DNA from: Acanthaster planci
Taxonomy: Eukaryota; Echinodermata; Asteroidea; Valvatida; Acanthasteridae
NCBI RefSeq assembly: GCF_001949145.1
Contig: NW_019091489.1
Coordinates: 50,554-92,501 of the forward strand
Direction: 5' to 3'
Length of the DNA: 41,948 nt
The position numbers and the translations under genes are program-made. The stretch's first letter is position 1; each line of letters opens with the position of its first letter. This document shows positions 8,384 through 18,588 of this stretch, piece after piece. The notes beneath the pieces are model-generated. The model made no database searches. It was not told the DNA's origin and was given only the letters and a program-made list of their open reading frames with translations.

Positions 8384-9515
8384 ATGGAGACTCACACGTT
8401 TTACTCAACCGAGAGCGAGCAGACGTTTAAAGTGAAAGACGAAATCAACAACACCAAAGGCGACAAGGTCGTCCGAGTAAAGAATATTCAGTTTGAAGAT
8501 GGACATTTTAACGTAATAAACGCAACTGAAATTGAGTGGGATACAAACTTGGACGGTAGGCCCGCGGGGGTACTTGGCGAACGACCACCCGGAATACCTT
8601 CAGAGGAAAGAACAGAAGTATCTCCCAATTCAGAATTAGTACAAACAGCTAAAAACAGATTGATCCAAGCAAATAAAAAAGGTAACTTAGCAGAAGAAAT
8701 CAAAATCATCGCTGATGAAATTGAGCAGCTAAACCAAGAAATCGCAGCTTTAGAAGATCAGTTAAACCAAAGACAACCATCAGAAACGCGAGCTCGTTTA
8801 GCTTATGATATCAACGATAAAAAAGTCAAATCAGCTTCACTGCTCGAGGGACAAAGACAAGCCTTGGATGAAATTTATGAAGGGAACCCCCAACTCGACC
8901 TACCACCAACGCCCCGTGCAACCTACGAGACCCAGAAGAGAATCAACTAACAGACTGTTTTTGACGGGACTAACTGAACCTATATACGACAGACTTCATT
9001 CTCGAAGCTCATCTCAACCATTACCCGAGGGTCAAAGAGGAAGCATCGTGGTATCTCCCGGTTATTATAACATGGACTGGTTTCACTTTTTGTTAAACTC
9101 GATTCCAGGCGTTTCTTTTAAGGTTCACTCAGAATCTAAAATGGTGACTTTGGCCATTACGGACCCCAATCTCAAGTTGCGACTAAATAAAGAAGTGTAT
9201 AAGCTATTGAACTTACCCAAAATAAAATTTTTACCCAACATTATTTATGAAGGCAAGTACGATTTAAACCCATTGAAACTTGCGTTTATTCATTGCAAAC
9301 AGTTAAATACATTTGAAAATTTTTATAACAGGCAGTCTTTAGACTTGTTATACGTGATAGATACCGAGCCTCGCACCTCAACACCCGTGACGTGTAAAAC
9401 GCCTAAAAAGTTAGAACGCAGAAATATCAGTGAATTGACTTTTTCTGTTAAAAACGATCGAGGTGAGCTCTTGAATAATATCTGCAAAATTTTAATCGAG
9501 TTAGACATTTTTTAA
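8384..9515 (+). pseudogene. Probable virion protein: coiled-coil N part and jelly-roll-like C part, one frameshift
   Basis: The ATG at 8384 opens 188 codons (METHTFYSTESEQTFKVKDE) that include a Pro-rich segment (RPAGVLGERPPGIP) and a charged heptad-like helix around IIADEIEQLNQEIAALEDQL, a likely coiled coil. Near 8930-8960 the frame shifts and continues as FLTGLTEPIYDRLH, then FHFLLNSIPGVSFKVHSESK, ending in ISELTFSVKNDRGELLNN at 9512. The beta-rich C part and its ending resemble Polinton/adintovirus capsid-associated proteins, from general recollection of the group. A single frameshift suggests one protein of about 375 residues, and two overlapping genes are possible. A TATA-like box lies directly before it and another directly after. 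Confidence 0.5.
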
Positions 9516-9534
9516 AACGCGTATATAATAAAAG
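9514..9534 (+). promoter_or_regulatory. TATA-like box (CGCGTATATAATAAAA)
   Basis: Near-identical to 8366-8383 (T run, AAAACG, TATATAATAAAA), directly after the preceding stop codon at 9513-9515. No ATG follows at once, so the start codon of the downstream gene seems to have been lost. Confidence 0.55.
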
Positions 9535-9554
9535 AATAAAAAACAATTTACAGA

Positions 9555-10085
9555 CTCAGAAAGATCGAAGAAATTAAATCTCAAATTCAAACAGAACGCA
9601 ACGTGCGCGAAGCTAGCTATAAAAAGATCAAACGACTTTTAACCGCACTCGGTTACGTAGAGTACGGCGTGGAAGCATTGGGCGCGACCTCGGCAGCCGT
9701 CGGCATTCCTGCCATTTTGGGAGTTGTTACCGGAACCGTCGGACTTGTGATGGAAGGCATCGCTATCGGTGCGTTCGGTGCTTACGTGGTTCTAAAGTTG
9801 GCGAATGTTGGTAGACGCTAAATTAAACACCATCGAGGAATACGTATCTCACGCGATTGAAGACGGTAATATATTGCAGGAGGAATTCGTACTTATTTTA
9901 TCCGCGCTGAAAAAGTTTAACGAAATGAAAGAAAAATTAGGTCCAACACGAGCACCAAATTGCAAGAAACTAAAGAAACTTCTAAAGAAGAATTCGAACG
10001 TCAATTCAATGAAACAGCAGAAGCGCTAGTCAACGAACGGGCGGCGGTTTTGAAAAAAAGATCTTATGAAAAACTTGGCAAGTAA
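9555..10085 (+). pseudogene. Hydrophobic-core Polinton protein, start codon lost and frameshifted
   Basis: One frame begins near 9555 (LRKIEEIKSQIQTERNVREA, basic helix), goes into a Gly/Ala-rich hydrophobic span (GATSAAVGIPAILGVVTGTV then LVMEGIAIGAFGAYVVLKLA) and stops at 9819-9821. A second frame overlaps it from 9805 (DAKLNTIEEYVSHAIEDGNI, ILSALKKFNEMKEKL), and a third ends it (EFERQFNETAEALVNERAAV, stop 10083-10085). The order of basic helix, two hydrophobic helices and charged helical tail recurs in unnamed proteins of animal Polinton elements, as far as I recall. A membrane-active virion protein, comparable to adenovirus pVI or pX in role, is an inference. At least two frameshifts are present and no ATG remains near the box. 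Confidence 0.5.
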
Positions 10086-10159
10086 CTTTAACAAAGTCGG
10101 TTAAGGTCGAAGACCTACTGCCCGCTTATCAAGCGACCCAACCGACGGCACCTCCTTTA

Positions 10160-10177
10160 AAACAACTATAAAATAAA
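10160..10177 (+). promoter_or_regulatory. TATA-like leader (CTATAAAATAAATGG)
   Basis: AACTATAAAATAA sits directly against the ATG at 10178. It is a variant of the box at 8366 and 9514. Confidence 0.45.
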
Positions 10178-11345
10178 TGGGAGCCAACTTTAGTAGCCGA
10201 ATAATTTTAGTCAACAAAGACAACTGGTTTTCAGCCGAGTTTCCAATTTAACGCACGCGTATAAATTACCGAAAGTCACCACAGACGAAGCTTTCAATCG
10301 CTGGGTGACCGAGCCGATATTACCAAAATCATTTTTACCAAATTCAATTTAATTTCGCGGTCTATTGCGCGAAAACGGCCTGCGGCGTGAGTTTTGATCT
10401 GCTGTCGGACCCCAATCCATAGGTGTCGGCTTTATTTAATTTTCACAAAAATTACACCGTACGAAAAATATCTTACGACTGCGTGATGCCCATTCCGAGC
10501 GACGAGGTATTTGACGCGTTGCACAATAATTACGATCATCGGGAGTTTACCGACACGTTTCTTTTATACGGAGTAGACCCCAACAGATCGTATAAACAAA
10601 CTCGCGACATTTGGCGAACAGATAAGGCCCCGCTTATTATTACGACAACGGTTACGTACCTGTCCTGGGTAAAAACTACGACGCGCACGATTTACACGTG
10701 ACCAACGGTAAATACGCGGAATCTACTTACATGGGCTTTGGCTGGGAAAGCTCTGGTCACGCGAGTACCTACACGGTCACCTGGATTTCACAGTCGGACG
10801 CGGTAACTTTGGCCTGGTGGGATTTTGTTCCTAAAAAGTCTCGGTTGACAGACGTGGGAATCACCAAGGTAAACGGGTCTATCCGCGCTTACGTCTACGC
10901 GTTACTCGGGACACAGGCACAAACCAAGACCAGCGTTTTGGCCACTGGCACCGGATTAGACGAAATTAATTCGGACCCCGATCTCGAACAGTCGATCCAC
11001 CAATTTCAAGATTCGCTACAATATGCAAAAACGCCTTTAAACTTTGTTGTCGGCCCGGGGTTATACCAAGTGCCTTCGGATATGGACTTTCGCATCGGCA
11101 CGTTTGAGGGTTATAATAATTTACAAATCGAGACTGTGGGTATGAGGACTGGATACGTACCGAGTTTAAATTTGGAGAATGATTTTAATGATGAAGCGAC
11201 CGAAAAGAGTAAGAAATAACCGACAATTTTACCAAATCCAAATGTAGAGCCAATTTTAAAGCCAATTTTAGGTAAGCCTTTAGACGCGCACAACGAAAAA
11301 ACTGTCTTTAACCGTTGGAACCGTTGCCGTGGTGTTCTTGGTTTT
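10178..11345 (+). pseudogene. Likely myristoylated virion protein with C-terminal membrane tail, frameshifted
   Basis: The ATG at 10178 begins MGANFSSR, a good N-myristoylation signal (G2, S6). Three frames then cover the protein: YKLPKVTTDEAFNRWVTEPI (about 10260), SALFNFHKNYTVRKISYDCV to WVKTTTRTIYT (10423-10701), and NGKYAESTYMGFGWESSGHA to ATEKSKK (10698-11219). Distinctive stretches are SIRAYVYALLGTQAQTKTSV and YAKTPLNFVVGPGLYQVPSD. After the TAA at 11217-11219 the same frame stays open (PTILPNPNVEPILKPILGKP), and a frame-shifted tail gives a membrane helix (LTVGTVAVVFLVLCSL) ending at 11345. The domain is familiar from unnamed animal Polinton proteins. A structural virion role is inferred, and the tail could be a separate small gene. 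Confidence 0.5.
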
Positions 11346-11391
11346 ATGTAGTTTAAAGTTTTGACTTAAACGGTTTGATTTAAGGCGCAAA

Positions 11392-11429
11392 AACCTCACC
11401 TCAAACTTGAGGTGAGGTTAAATTTTTTT
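11392..11429 (+). terminator. Perfect 12-bp hairpin followed by T run
   Basis: Stem AACCTCACCTCA (11392-11403), loop AACT, stem TGAGGTGAGGTT (11408-11419), then AAATTTTTTT. It lies 46 bp after the stop at 11345 and has the shape of an intrinsic terminator, or of the 3'-end hairpins of giant-virus mRNAs. It is a second case beside 7827-7852. Confidence 0.55.
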
Positions 11430-12095
11430 GCCTTTTTACATCTATTGCATCTTTTGTCAAAATCAAACACCTACGCCTACAAACAAAATCCACACGTGCT
11501 CTGCCGCCCATTCGACCGCCTTACTCGCCACGTTAAAAACCAACTCAGAACGCTACCTATGATTCCAGGTAAAGCGCCTAAAGCTTTCAATACATTGGCC
11601 AAATTCCACAGTTGCCGTTTGATCCAATCGGTAATTCCACCTTTGGAGGAGGGGTAGCTGGCGCTGGTGTCGGTGCAGGTTTAGGTGTTCCAACAGCTCT
11701 AACGCTAGCTACGATGCTACTAACGTTTGCCCCAGGTCGTGAAATCGTTAAACGAGGAAAAAACGCGTTTAATCGATGATGTTCCTGCCAAAGCTATCAA
11801 ATTAGACCAAGTGAAACAAGCACCGAGTGCACCTGTTAAAAGTGCGTCGCGTGAATTACCTACAGACGTGGTCGTTAGATATTTATTTTACCCGGGCGAG
11901 CAAGAGGGCGGCACGGTCAGAAAGGTGACAGATCCTGTCTGGTTCGTGGACGTCTATCAAGTGGAAAAGCGCACGAGCCAATTTAAACGAGTGAAAGGCA
12001 AAAGGGTAAAAACGGGTCCCACTTTGTATTTTCATTTCGTCAAAGAGGAGTTTCAAGTCGTACCCGAGGATACCGAATTACCGCCCGAGTCTTAA
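11430..12095 (+). pseudogene. Unknown Polinton protein: Gly-rich hydrophobic stretch, then conserved-looking C part
   Basis: The clean part is 11727-12095 (122 codons), ending DTELPPES. It includes LPTDVVVRYLFYPGEQEG and TDPVWFVDVYQVEKRTSQF, a compact beta-rich and basic protein. Immediately upstream in another frame (about 11630-11780) lies STFGGGVAGAGVGAGLGVPT and LTLATMLLTFAPGREIV, a Gly-rich hydrophobic segment that probably belongs to the same or a preceding gene. 11430-11630 is open in pieces only. No family is recognised. The TAA at 12093-12095 overlaps the polymerase stop on the opposite strand by two bases. Confidence 0.45.
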
Positions 12096-15000
12096 CTGCT
12101 CAAAAACTGACCTCGATTGATAATGCCGTAAGCCAAAATATCAACCCCGTTTGATAATATGTAGCGCTTTGTGTCTAAAGGCGACACGCTCAACTTATTT
12201 TGCGACACCTTGAATATCTGATGTTTATCTAAATAGCTGCTGTTTATTGAAATGCTGCTTTCGTTCAAATAGGCAGCTTTTATACATCTCGTGGGTTAGG
12301 TTTTTGAGTTACTACTCTTGTGACCTCTTTCGCCTTCTTTAAATTTTGATCGGTAGTTAAGATCGAATACATTTTTGGACGTATGCACACCACTTCTGAA
12401 ATTATTTGGCCACAAAATTCGTGTTTCATTTACGAGATGCCTTTTTTTTATTTTTTGAATCGTAAAGTCCATGATCGGCGGGTAATCACTAAAGTCAAAT
12501 AAGTCAAATAATGTACGCTTTTTACTCAGGTAGCCGTTTAAATCGTCAGTTTGAATCTGAACTAACAGAGATTCAGTGTCCGTGTAAAGTATATTTACTT
12601 TTTCACCAAAATTTGATTTTAGTTCGTTGTAGTAGAAATCATACATTAAAGTTTTAGATAGATCGAGCACGCTTACCCCGCAATAGATCGGCTAATTAAG
12701 CTTGGTCTTTATGCGATACATTTCGATAAAGGAAAGATCGCACTCTTTAAATGGTACTGTCGATTTGTAATTCGGTTTAAAAATTAATTTTTTGTATTTC
12801 TCAGCGTCCTGTAGGTCCCTCAGTAAATGACTGTCCATACGATATCGCACGTTTTCCATAGTCTTGTCAAAGACAGAATTATTCATCAATTTGAAGAAAT
12901 CCTTCTCAAAATCAGATTTGGTCAATTTGCGTAACTTGGTACTGCGGTACTCGGTGTCGATGTAGCTTTTCATCCAAGGCCACTGTTTAAACGAAATGAC
13001 GCGGTGTACCTCTTTTAATTCTTATCCTAATTCTAAATATTTTGGTAAAGTTCGGTAGTGAACCACATATTTTCGTTTGGTACCCAAAGTGACCACGATT
13101 TGTCTACCGAGGTTACTTGCTCTCCTTGGTCGGTTAATTTTTTTGGTAACTTGAAAACCATTCATTAGCCACTACTAAATTTTCAGGGGCACGTGGGAAA
13201 TCGTTGTGTAAATCGTGTAAGTGCTGCGGATAGCGTAAGTCACTTCAAACATGTAATTGTGCGTGTGTTTAGGTCGTAACTTGGAAATAAACTCGGGAGT
13301 AAATTTGTCTAAGTTTTTTAGCGACTGAAACTCACCCACGGGTAGATACTGACTCATGGTCGAGCCGTATAAATTATTCGCGTCTAGGTACATAATATGA
13401 GACTCCGGTTGATTTGAGTAGTAGTCAGGTAGGTCCTGGTTATTTGCCTTTGCATATCCCCTGGCTCCTGCACTAGAGATACCACCTCTTTTTGCCCTTT
13501 CAAAGAACAAGTACTTGTCTATGTCAGTTTGTAGTTCCAGTTTTACACCCGAGTGTTTTAGCAATGCATCCCAAGAGAGACCCAGTGATGTGTAATAGTT
13601 GGCTGGGTCAAGGCCGTAGTTCTGTGTACAGACTTTACGGAAATTCTCAAAAACAGCCGCTACCAATAACACGTCCGTTTCCACGTATAGGTCGTGGTAG
13701 TCACCTAGGTTGTTACAACCAAAAGCGTGCCATACTTTTTGGGCTCTTAAATGTTCTTGCTCGGTCACCGTGGACTGCTTCAGGGAGCTATAAAAAGCGT
13801 CTACTGGTGGTAAGTTTGTCTCTTGGGACCGATCAAAGGAATCGATATATTCGTAAGGGTAAATTCCCATTTCCAACAATAAATTTGCATTTTCTGGAAA
13901 CCTTTAGCGAAGTAAGTTAAAATCATCGGGTGAACAGTTTGTAACCAACCGATCCAGCAAGGTCGCCATAAAATGAAAGGAGTCTAAAAACCTGAGTTGG
14001 CCAAAGGAGAACGAAATGTAGTTCTCAGTATTTTTAGGAATTAATTTTATTTCTTTCCCGTCATACTCGTGAGCGCCCTGCATAATCAAGTGCGCGTCCT
14101 ATTTCTCGAGATTGTGTAAAATCACCGGAATGGGCGTTTGATACGGGACAACTTTTAACTTAAGATTACAACTGGCGTGCGCGGGACCTCGGTGCTTCCC
14201 CGTCGCGTGACAATGACCTCTTACCTTTCTAAATTTGTTGATGGGCTTTTTGCAAGTTAAACAAATCAACTCGGCACCTTTCTTTGATTCATTTGGAATT
14301 TGGCACTGACACTGAGATTCTTTTGTCTTGCCGATAAGCTTTTCACAGATCCAGCAGCGATTACAATTTTCGTTTTTTTTGGTAACTCGGGTGACCTGAC
14401 CAACGGCTCTTTGTTTTTAAACGTTTCGTTGATCTTCTCTGTTTCCTCAGAAAACGATTGGACAAATTTGGTAGCCGCGTCAACACCCCTGTAAGTTTGA
14501 TTTGAAGTGCAAATCCCGTCGTATCTGACGACCGCGTATGAGTATCTGCAAAGGCTTATGAATTTGTGTTTTGACCGTGTTTGTATCTGTCGGCGGTAAT
14601 TTTTCTAAAACAGACTCAAAATCAGCGTAAATGTCAAAGGGGCGGCTTGTTCGTTTTTAGAATTTTTAAACTTGAGAATATTTTCGCCTTTGGCGGGTAA
14701 TTCGACTTTAGAAGCCGGTGTGTCAATTCTGTTACAATCTTCTTTGTTCCGAGCAAGTTTTTCTGCCTCTTGAAAATGTGACAAGCATTTGAAGCACCAG
14801 TGTTTTTACCGTCGTGGTGATCGATATCACCCGTCAACCGAGAAAAGTTTTTAATCCATCAGTAGTGACTCTTTTCACCTCGGGTAAAATAAAGTAAATT
14901 TAATTTTAAAATTTGTTTAGGTTCAGACTTTTTTGCTTTTATAAAGAATATAAAGACCGTCTTTTTTGTCGTAACCAAACGCATTGATCGCTAAGTTGTT

Positions 15001-16040
15001 TTGCGATTCGATACGCGGGATTTGAGATATGGGTAACGGAAAGCTTATGTTTGTAAAATTTAGACCGTCTGCTTCTGTGTAAGTCGATGTTCGCTCGTCA
15101 TGTATTTTGTAATTTGAATTTGTTTCTAACTTACTTTTAACTTTGTCAGACTATAACTTTAAAGCCACTCTCAGCGCCCATCGGATACACTGTTGATTTT
15201 TGTTTTGGACGTTTATGATTGCTTTTTTGTCCCGCAAATACTTTGGTAGTAGAATATACGTGGCGCCCACCGGGTTGTATTTAACCACGTTGATGTAAAA
15301 AGCTTTTACTTTATCAAAGATCCAACCAGAACCTTTTTGTGTATGAGCTTCCACGTCCTCTATATGTTTTTTCCTCTGTTCTGCGAGTGCCTCTTTCACG
15401 TCGGCTTTGGTTGCGACTAATTTATTTTCGATGGGAAAGGTAAATACGCCAAATTCAGTTTTTTCAGGTTTTTCCAATCTAAAGTGCACTTTTAGAGCCG
15501 TTTGCAATTTGTACGAACCCACTTCCTTTAACTCCTCCAACGCTTTCTTCTCGATGAAAGTTTTGTAAAAATCAAAAAAGTGCACGAGGTCATATTCAAA
15601 GAAACGGGGTATCAATTCCCAATTGCGGTAGTTACCTTTAAAGCGCCTCATGTTTCTAATGTCGGCTTCCGCAATTTCCTCGGGCTGAGTGTAAGCTTTA
15701 ATCGCTTCAATACAGCCCTGTTTAACATATCTGTCTTTGTGCACAAAAGGAATATTATATTTTTGAACCGTTTTCAACGGCTGACGATATGACTGGCGCG
15801 GGAGGTACCTAAATTGTTTTGGTCTGCCCGTATGACTTCAATGAGCTCAGATTTGGTGTGAAATTTACGCTTGGGTGCCGGTAATGGAATATTGTACTGC
15901 TTAACAAAATCTTCTAAAAACGCCTTCTTAAATCGATTAAAGGTCGATAATAGAGGCCTGTGTTGTGGGTTGTTCATGTCTCTATTTATATGTAGGTTTT
16001 TAAAATTTTTCTCAGTTTTTCTATTGACTTGACTTGACAT
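12092..16040 (-). pseudogene. polB: Polinton DNA polymerase B (protein-primed type), multiple frameshifts
   Basis: Family-B DNA polymerase that would replicate the element from its ends. The start is the ATG at 16040 (MSSQVNRKTEKN), after a TATA-like leader. Along the minus strand: an N-terminal region with SGWIFDKVKAFYINVVKYNP and ILLPKYLRDKKAIINVQNKN (15151-15777); a CHI..H segment near 14800; exonuclease motif I FDIYADFESVL (about 14600-14640); YDGKEIKLIPKN (about 14050); polymerase motif A region YLDANNLYGSTMSQYLP (about 13340-13395); motif B region LMNNSVFDKTMENVR (about 12850-12895); motif C YTDTES (about 12570-12590, Glu for the usual second acidic neighbour); and the end LDTKRYILSNGVDILAYG (about 12110-12180). 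So it is full length, about 1,200-1,300 codons, but cut into ten or so frame segments with stops. Confidence 0.9.
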
Positions 16041-16075
16041 GTTTTTTTTTATACATTATCATTTTTATATATAGG
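16041..16075 (-). promoter_or_regulatory. TATA-rich leader of the polymerase gene
   Basis: On the minus strand 'CTATATATAAAAATGATAA' and 'TGTATAAAAAAAAC' stand immediately before the start at 16040. This is the mirror of the AT-rich leaders on the plus strand. Confidence 0.4.
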
Positions 16076-16176
16076 CCATTTATTTAAGGCGGTTGTAAAC
16101 ATAGCGCATTTTGCTTTGAATAGAGCCACGCTTTAAGTAAAGGTCACGAGTTCAGGTCGGGCAAGTCTCCACTTGT

Positions 16177-16555
16177 AGCGACGGGAAGTCCCTTTTTTGT
16201 TTAACAGTGATTGTTTGTGCGATTGGTGCACGTCACGAGTTGTTTACAGGAAAAAGTGCGCCGGGGTCAAAAGTTCAAGGTGAGTGAAGTAGGAATCCCC
16301 AGCGCGGGTGGTGGAAAGGAAGGTGAAAGCGGGCTAAAAGGGGAGGTGGTGGAATCATGCCTTTTTAAACCCCTTTTGCAACCTTTTTTTGAGTTGATAA
16401 AATAGTCGATGAGGTACTCAGGTAAAATAACCAAAACCTGAAAACGCGTTTTGGGCTTTTTTTGAGTGGAAAAAAGAGTCGAGTAGGTATAGGGGTGAAA
16501 GAGCGAAAAACGGGTTGAATAGGAAAGTGGACCGGAACTGTCCTATCCCTACTAC
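16177..16555 (-). repeat. Polinton right terminal inverted repeat (~379 bp)
   Basis: Inverted copy of 6183-6540, slightly longer because of small indels. It ends ...gtcctatccctactac against the target duplication. The distance from the inner edge to the polymerase start is only about 135 bp. Confidence 0.9.
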
Positions 16556-16562
16556 TACAGAA
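16556..16562. repeat. Target-site duplication of the Polinton, right copy (tacagaa)
   Basis: Identical to 6176-6182. It lies inside the DIRS tyrosine-recombinase gene. Confidence 0.85.
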
Positions 16563-17700
16563 ATACCGACTTGAAAGCCGCTCGCTTTTCCAAGAACTTC
16601 AACAAACTTTGGACTGGGCATCGTCATTCTGTCGTGCAATATCAATACAGGCTTGTCTGCCTTGTGAATGTTTGAAATTCTGAGACACCAACTTCAGTCC
16701 CCCTCCGTTTCACGGTTAAGCATACATTATCCAGTTTCAAAATATTTGCTGTTTTACTATTTGAAACACTCAACAGGTAGGAATGCTGCAAAAGCCATTG
16801 GAGCATGCTTTTGTACGTGACCTTTTGGTACGCAGTGAAGGAACAATGTTCTAGGGCATATGTAGTCTGCATGAGTATAGAGAGGGTAAGGCCAAAACAA
16901 TACTCTGTCTCTGGTCAGACCAAATTTCATGCGTTCATACGTCATGCCGTAATTGTTAATCAGCTGGATGCAACGATGTAACCTACCCATGTGTCGTCTT
17001 CTGTTTGTGTTCGACATCAACATTTAACCAGTTGTAACGAATCTATCACCGGGTAAAAGTTACCCACGTCTGGTTCTACCCATTAGTCTGGTTCCTTGAA
17101 CAAATTGCACTTCCAACTTATGGCCTTGTGGCTGGGAATCAGTCTACTCGCGAAAATTCATGCGGTTCAGAAATAAAAGGCGCTTTTTTGAACATTTTCA
17201 GAAAAAAAAGTTGACGCACATGTTCAAAATCGACGCGCGCGCACCAACCACAGACCGACTATTTCTTTTTCTTTTTTGGCCTAATAGCCAGTCTGAGGTC
17301 AAATTGAGGATTTACCTTTTGGACACCTGCCACAGCTTTCTGAACAAGAAACGTATGTACAGGATCTGGCACATTATGCAGCTTATGAAGAAAACTAATA
17401 GCAGACATTTAAGTAAGAACTGTACTGGCAGCATAGGAACATTTATGTAAATGAGCCACAAGTAAAGCAATTATGATTGGGGGAATTGGCAGCCTTTGAC
17501 TAAAACCGAACTGCGAAAGAAAATTTGCCAATACTTGATGGGCCCTGGTATATGTCGTCCGTGTGGAGGGAGCTATGGGTCCTATAGGGAGGGACATAAG
17601 CTCAGGAAGCAATTCTGAGGTTGGAGAGCCTCTGGTATCTTGATTAGCTGATCTGCCGCCCATGGGGCTAGCTTTGAACACATGGACCCGAAGGCCAGAC
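16563..17700 (-). pseudogene. DIRS tyrosine recombinase, N-terminal and central part
   Basis: Minus-strand frames give the SAM-like core-binding region (IAPSTRTTYTRAHQVLANFL, about 17560, then SAISFLHKLHNVPDPVHTFL, about 17390, and FDLRLAIRP), the helix around HAPMAFAAFLPVECFK (about 16780), TANILKLDNVCLTVKRRGTE (about 16720), and VQSLLKFLEKRAAFKSVF at the junction. It continues beyond the Polinton as LYCWPNGQPVSRR at 6175. Several frameshifts and about 200 bp of unassignable sequence around 17050-17270 interrupt it. It follows the RNase H domain without a break in strand or order. Confidence 0.75.
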
Positions 17701-18588
17701 AGTTCATCAGCTAACATGTTTTCGTAACCAGGAACATGTTCCGCTTTGAACTTGATGCTGTGTAGCATGCAATGTGCTAAAAACTTGCGCAAGAGTGACA
17801 TTACTTTAACTTCTTTTGAGTTTTTGGTATTGATAACATGGACCAATGCCTGGTTGTCTGTGTGAATTATTACACGAGCATCCACTTACGACTACAAGCA
17901 TCCGCTAACGACTCCGACCAAGTAAGTACCGCATGCAGCCAAAATGGGAACAAACTCTTTCAGCGTTATGGTTTCGCTAATCCAACTTCCTGGCCATCTA
18001 CGATAAAACCATTTATGACCTACGATAGCCCCATACCCCATGGAACCCGCTGCATCTGTATACAAGTGTAAGGCTTCGGTCAGTAACCACTGATCCGGGA
18101 GAAAGAACGCCCTGCCATTAAAATGGCGCAAGAACACCAACCAAGCTTGTAAGTCTGCCTTTGCTTCAGAATGAAGTCGTATAGGATGGTGTGGTTTTGT
18201 CAACCTGACTGTTAATCAAACGACGTAAGAATGCCCGGTCAGGAACCGCCATTTTGCATGCAAAATTCAACAGGCCATTGGTTGATTGAAGCTCTTTCAG
18301 AGTGATCTTGCTCTTGCTCAATATATTATCAATGGCGGTGACGACCTTAGCTATTTTATCGCGCAGCAAACGTGCTTCCATGGCAGCTGAGTCTAGCTCA
18401 ATACCGGCAAACGTAAGGCATGATGCCTGTCCTTCAGTTTTCTCTGGTGCAAGCAAGATTTGTGTATCCACTGTCTAAGGAGTGGGACAAAATAAGAAAA
18501 TCATCTAGTATATGCACTATGCCAAGAAAGCCAAACTTGCTCGTCACTATCCACTCAATGGCCGAACTGAATTTTTCTAATTTTCCGA
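17700..18588 (-). pseudogene. DIRS reverse transcriptase (C-terminal half) and RNase H
   Basis: From the Gypsy insertion point downward on the minus strand: EKFSSAIEWI, the RT catalytic motif C VHILDDFLILSHS (about 18500), a thumb region with CLTFAGIELDSAAMEARLLR and LKELQSTNGLLNFACKMAVP, then RNase H with LHLYTDAAGSMGYGAI (first catalytic Asp) and VIIHTDNQALVHVINTKNSK (another active-site Asp), ending near FKAEHVPGYENMLADELSGL, the usual C-terminal RNase H motif. Stops and frame changes occur at about 18434, 18200 and 17890. The recombinase follows directly. Confidence 0.85.

Larger units (their letters stand above)
6183..16555. mobile_element. Polinton/Maverick DNA transposon, full length, 10.4 kb
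   Basis: The element is bounded by long terminal inverted repeats beginning (a)gtagtagggataggacag and by a 6-7-bp target duplication. Inside are a DNA polymerase B on the minus strand and a cluster of virion-type and unknown genes on the plus strand. Ends of AG...CT type, the 6-bp duplication and protein-primed-type PolB are Polinton hallmarks. Length is at the short end of the usual 10-25 kb. I find no retroviral-type integrase, FtsK/HerA-type ATPase or adenain-type protease, so it either lost them or depended on a relative. Nearly every gene has at least one stop or frameshift, so it is no longer active. Confidence 0.9.

Noticed and set aside
13492-13920. Plus-strand 142-codon frame inside the polymerase region
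   Set aside because: Antisense to conserved polymerase sequence on the minus strand.
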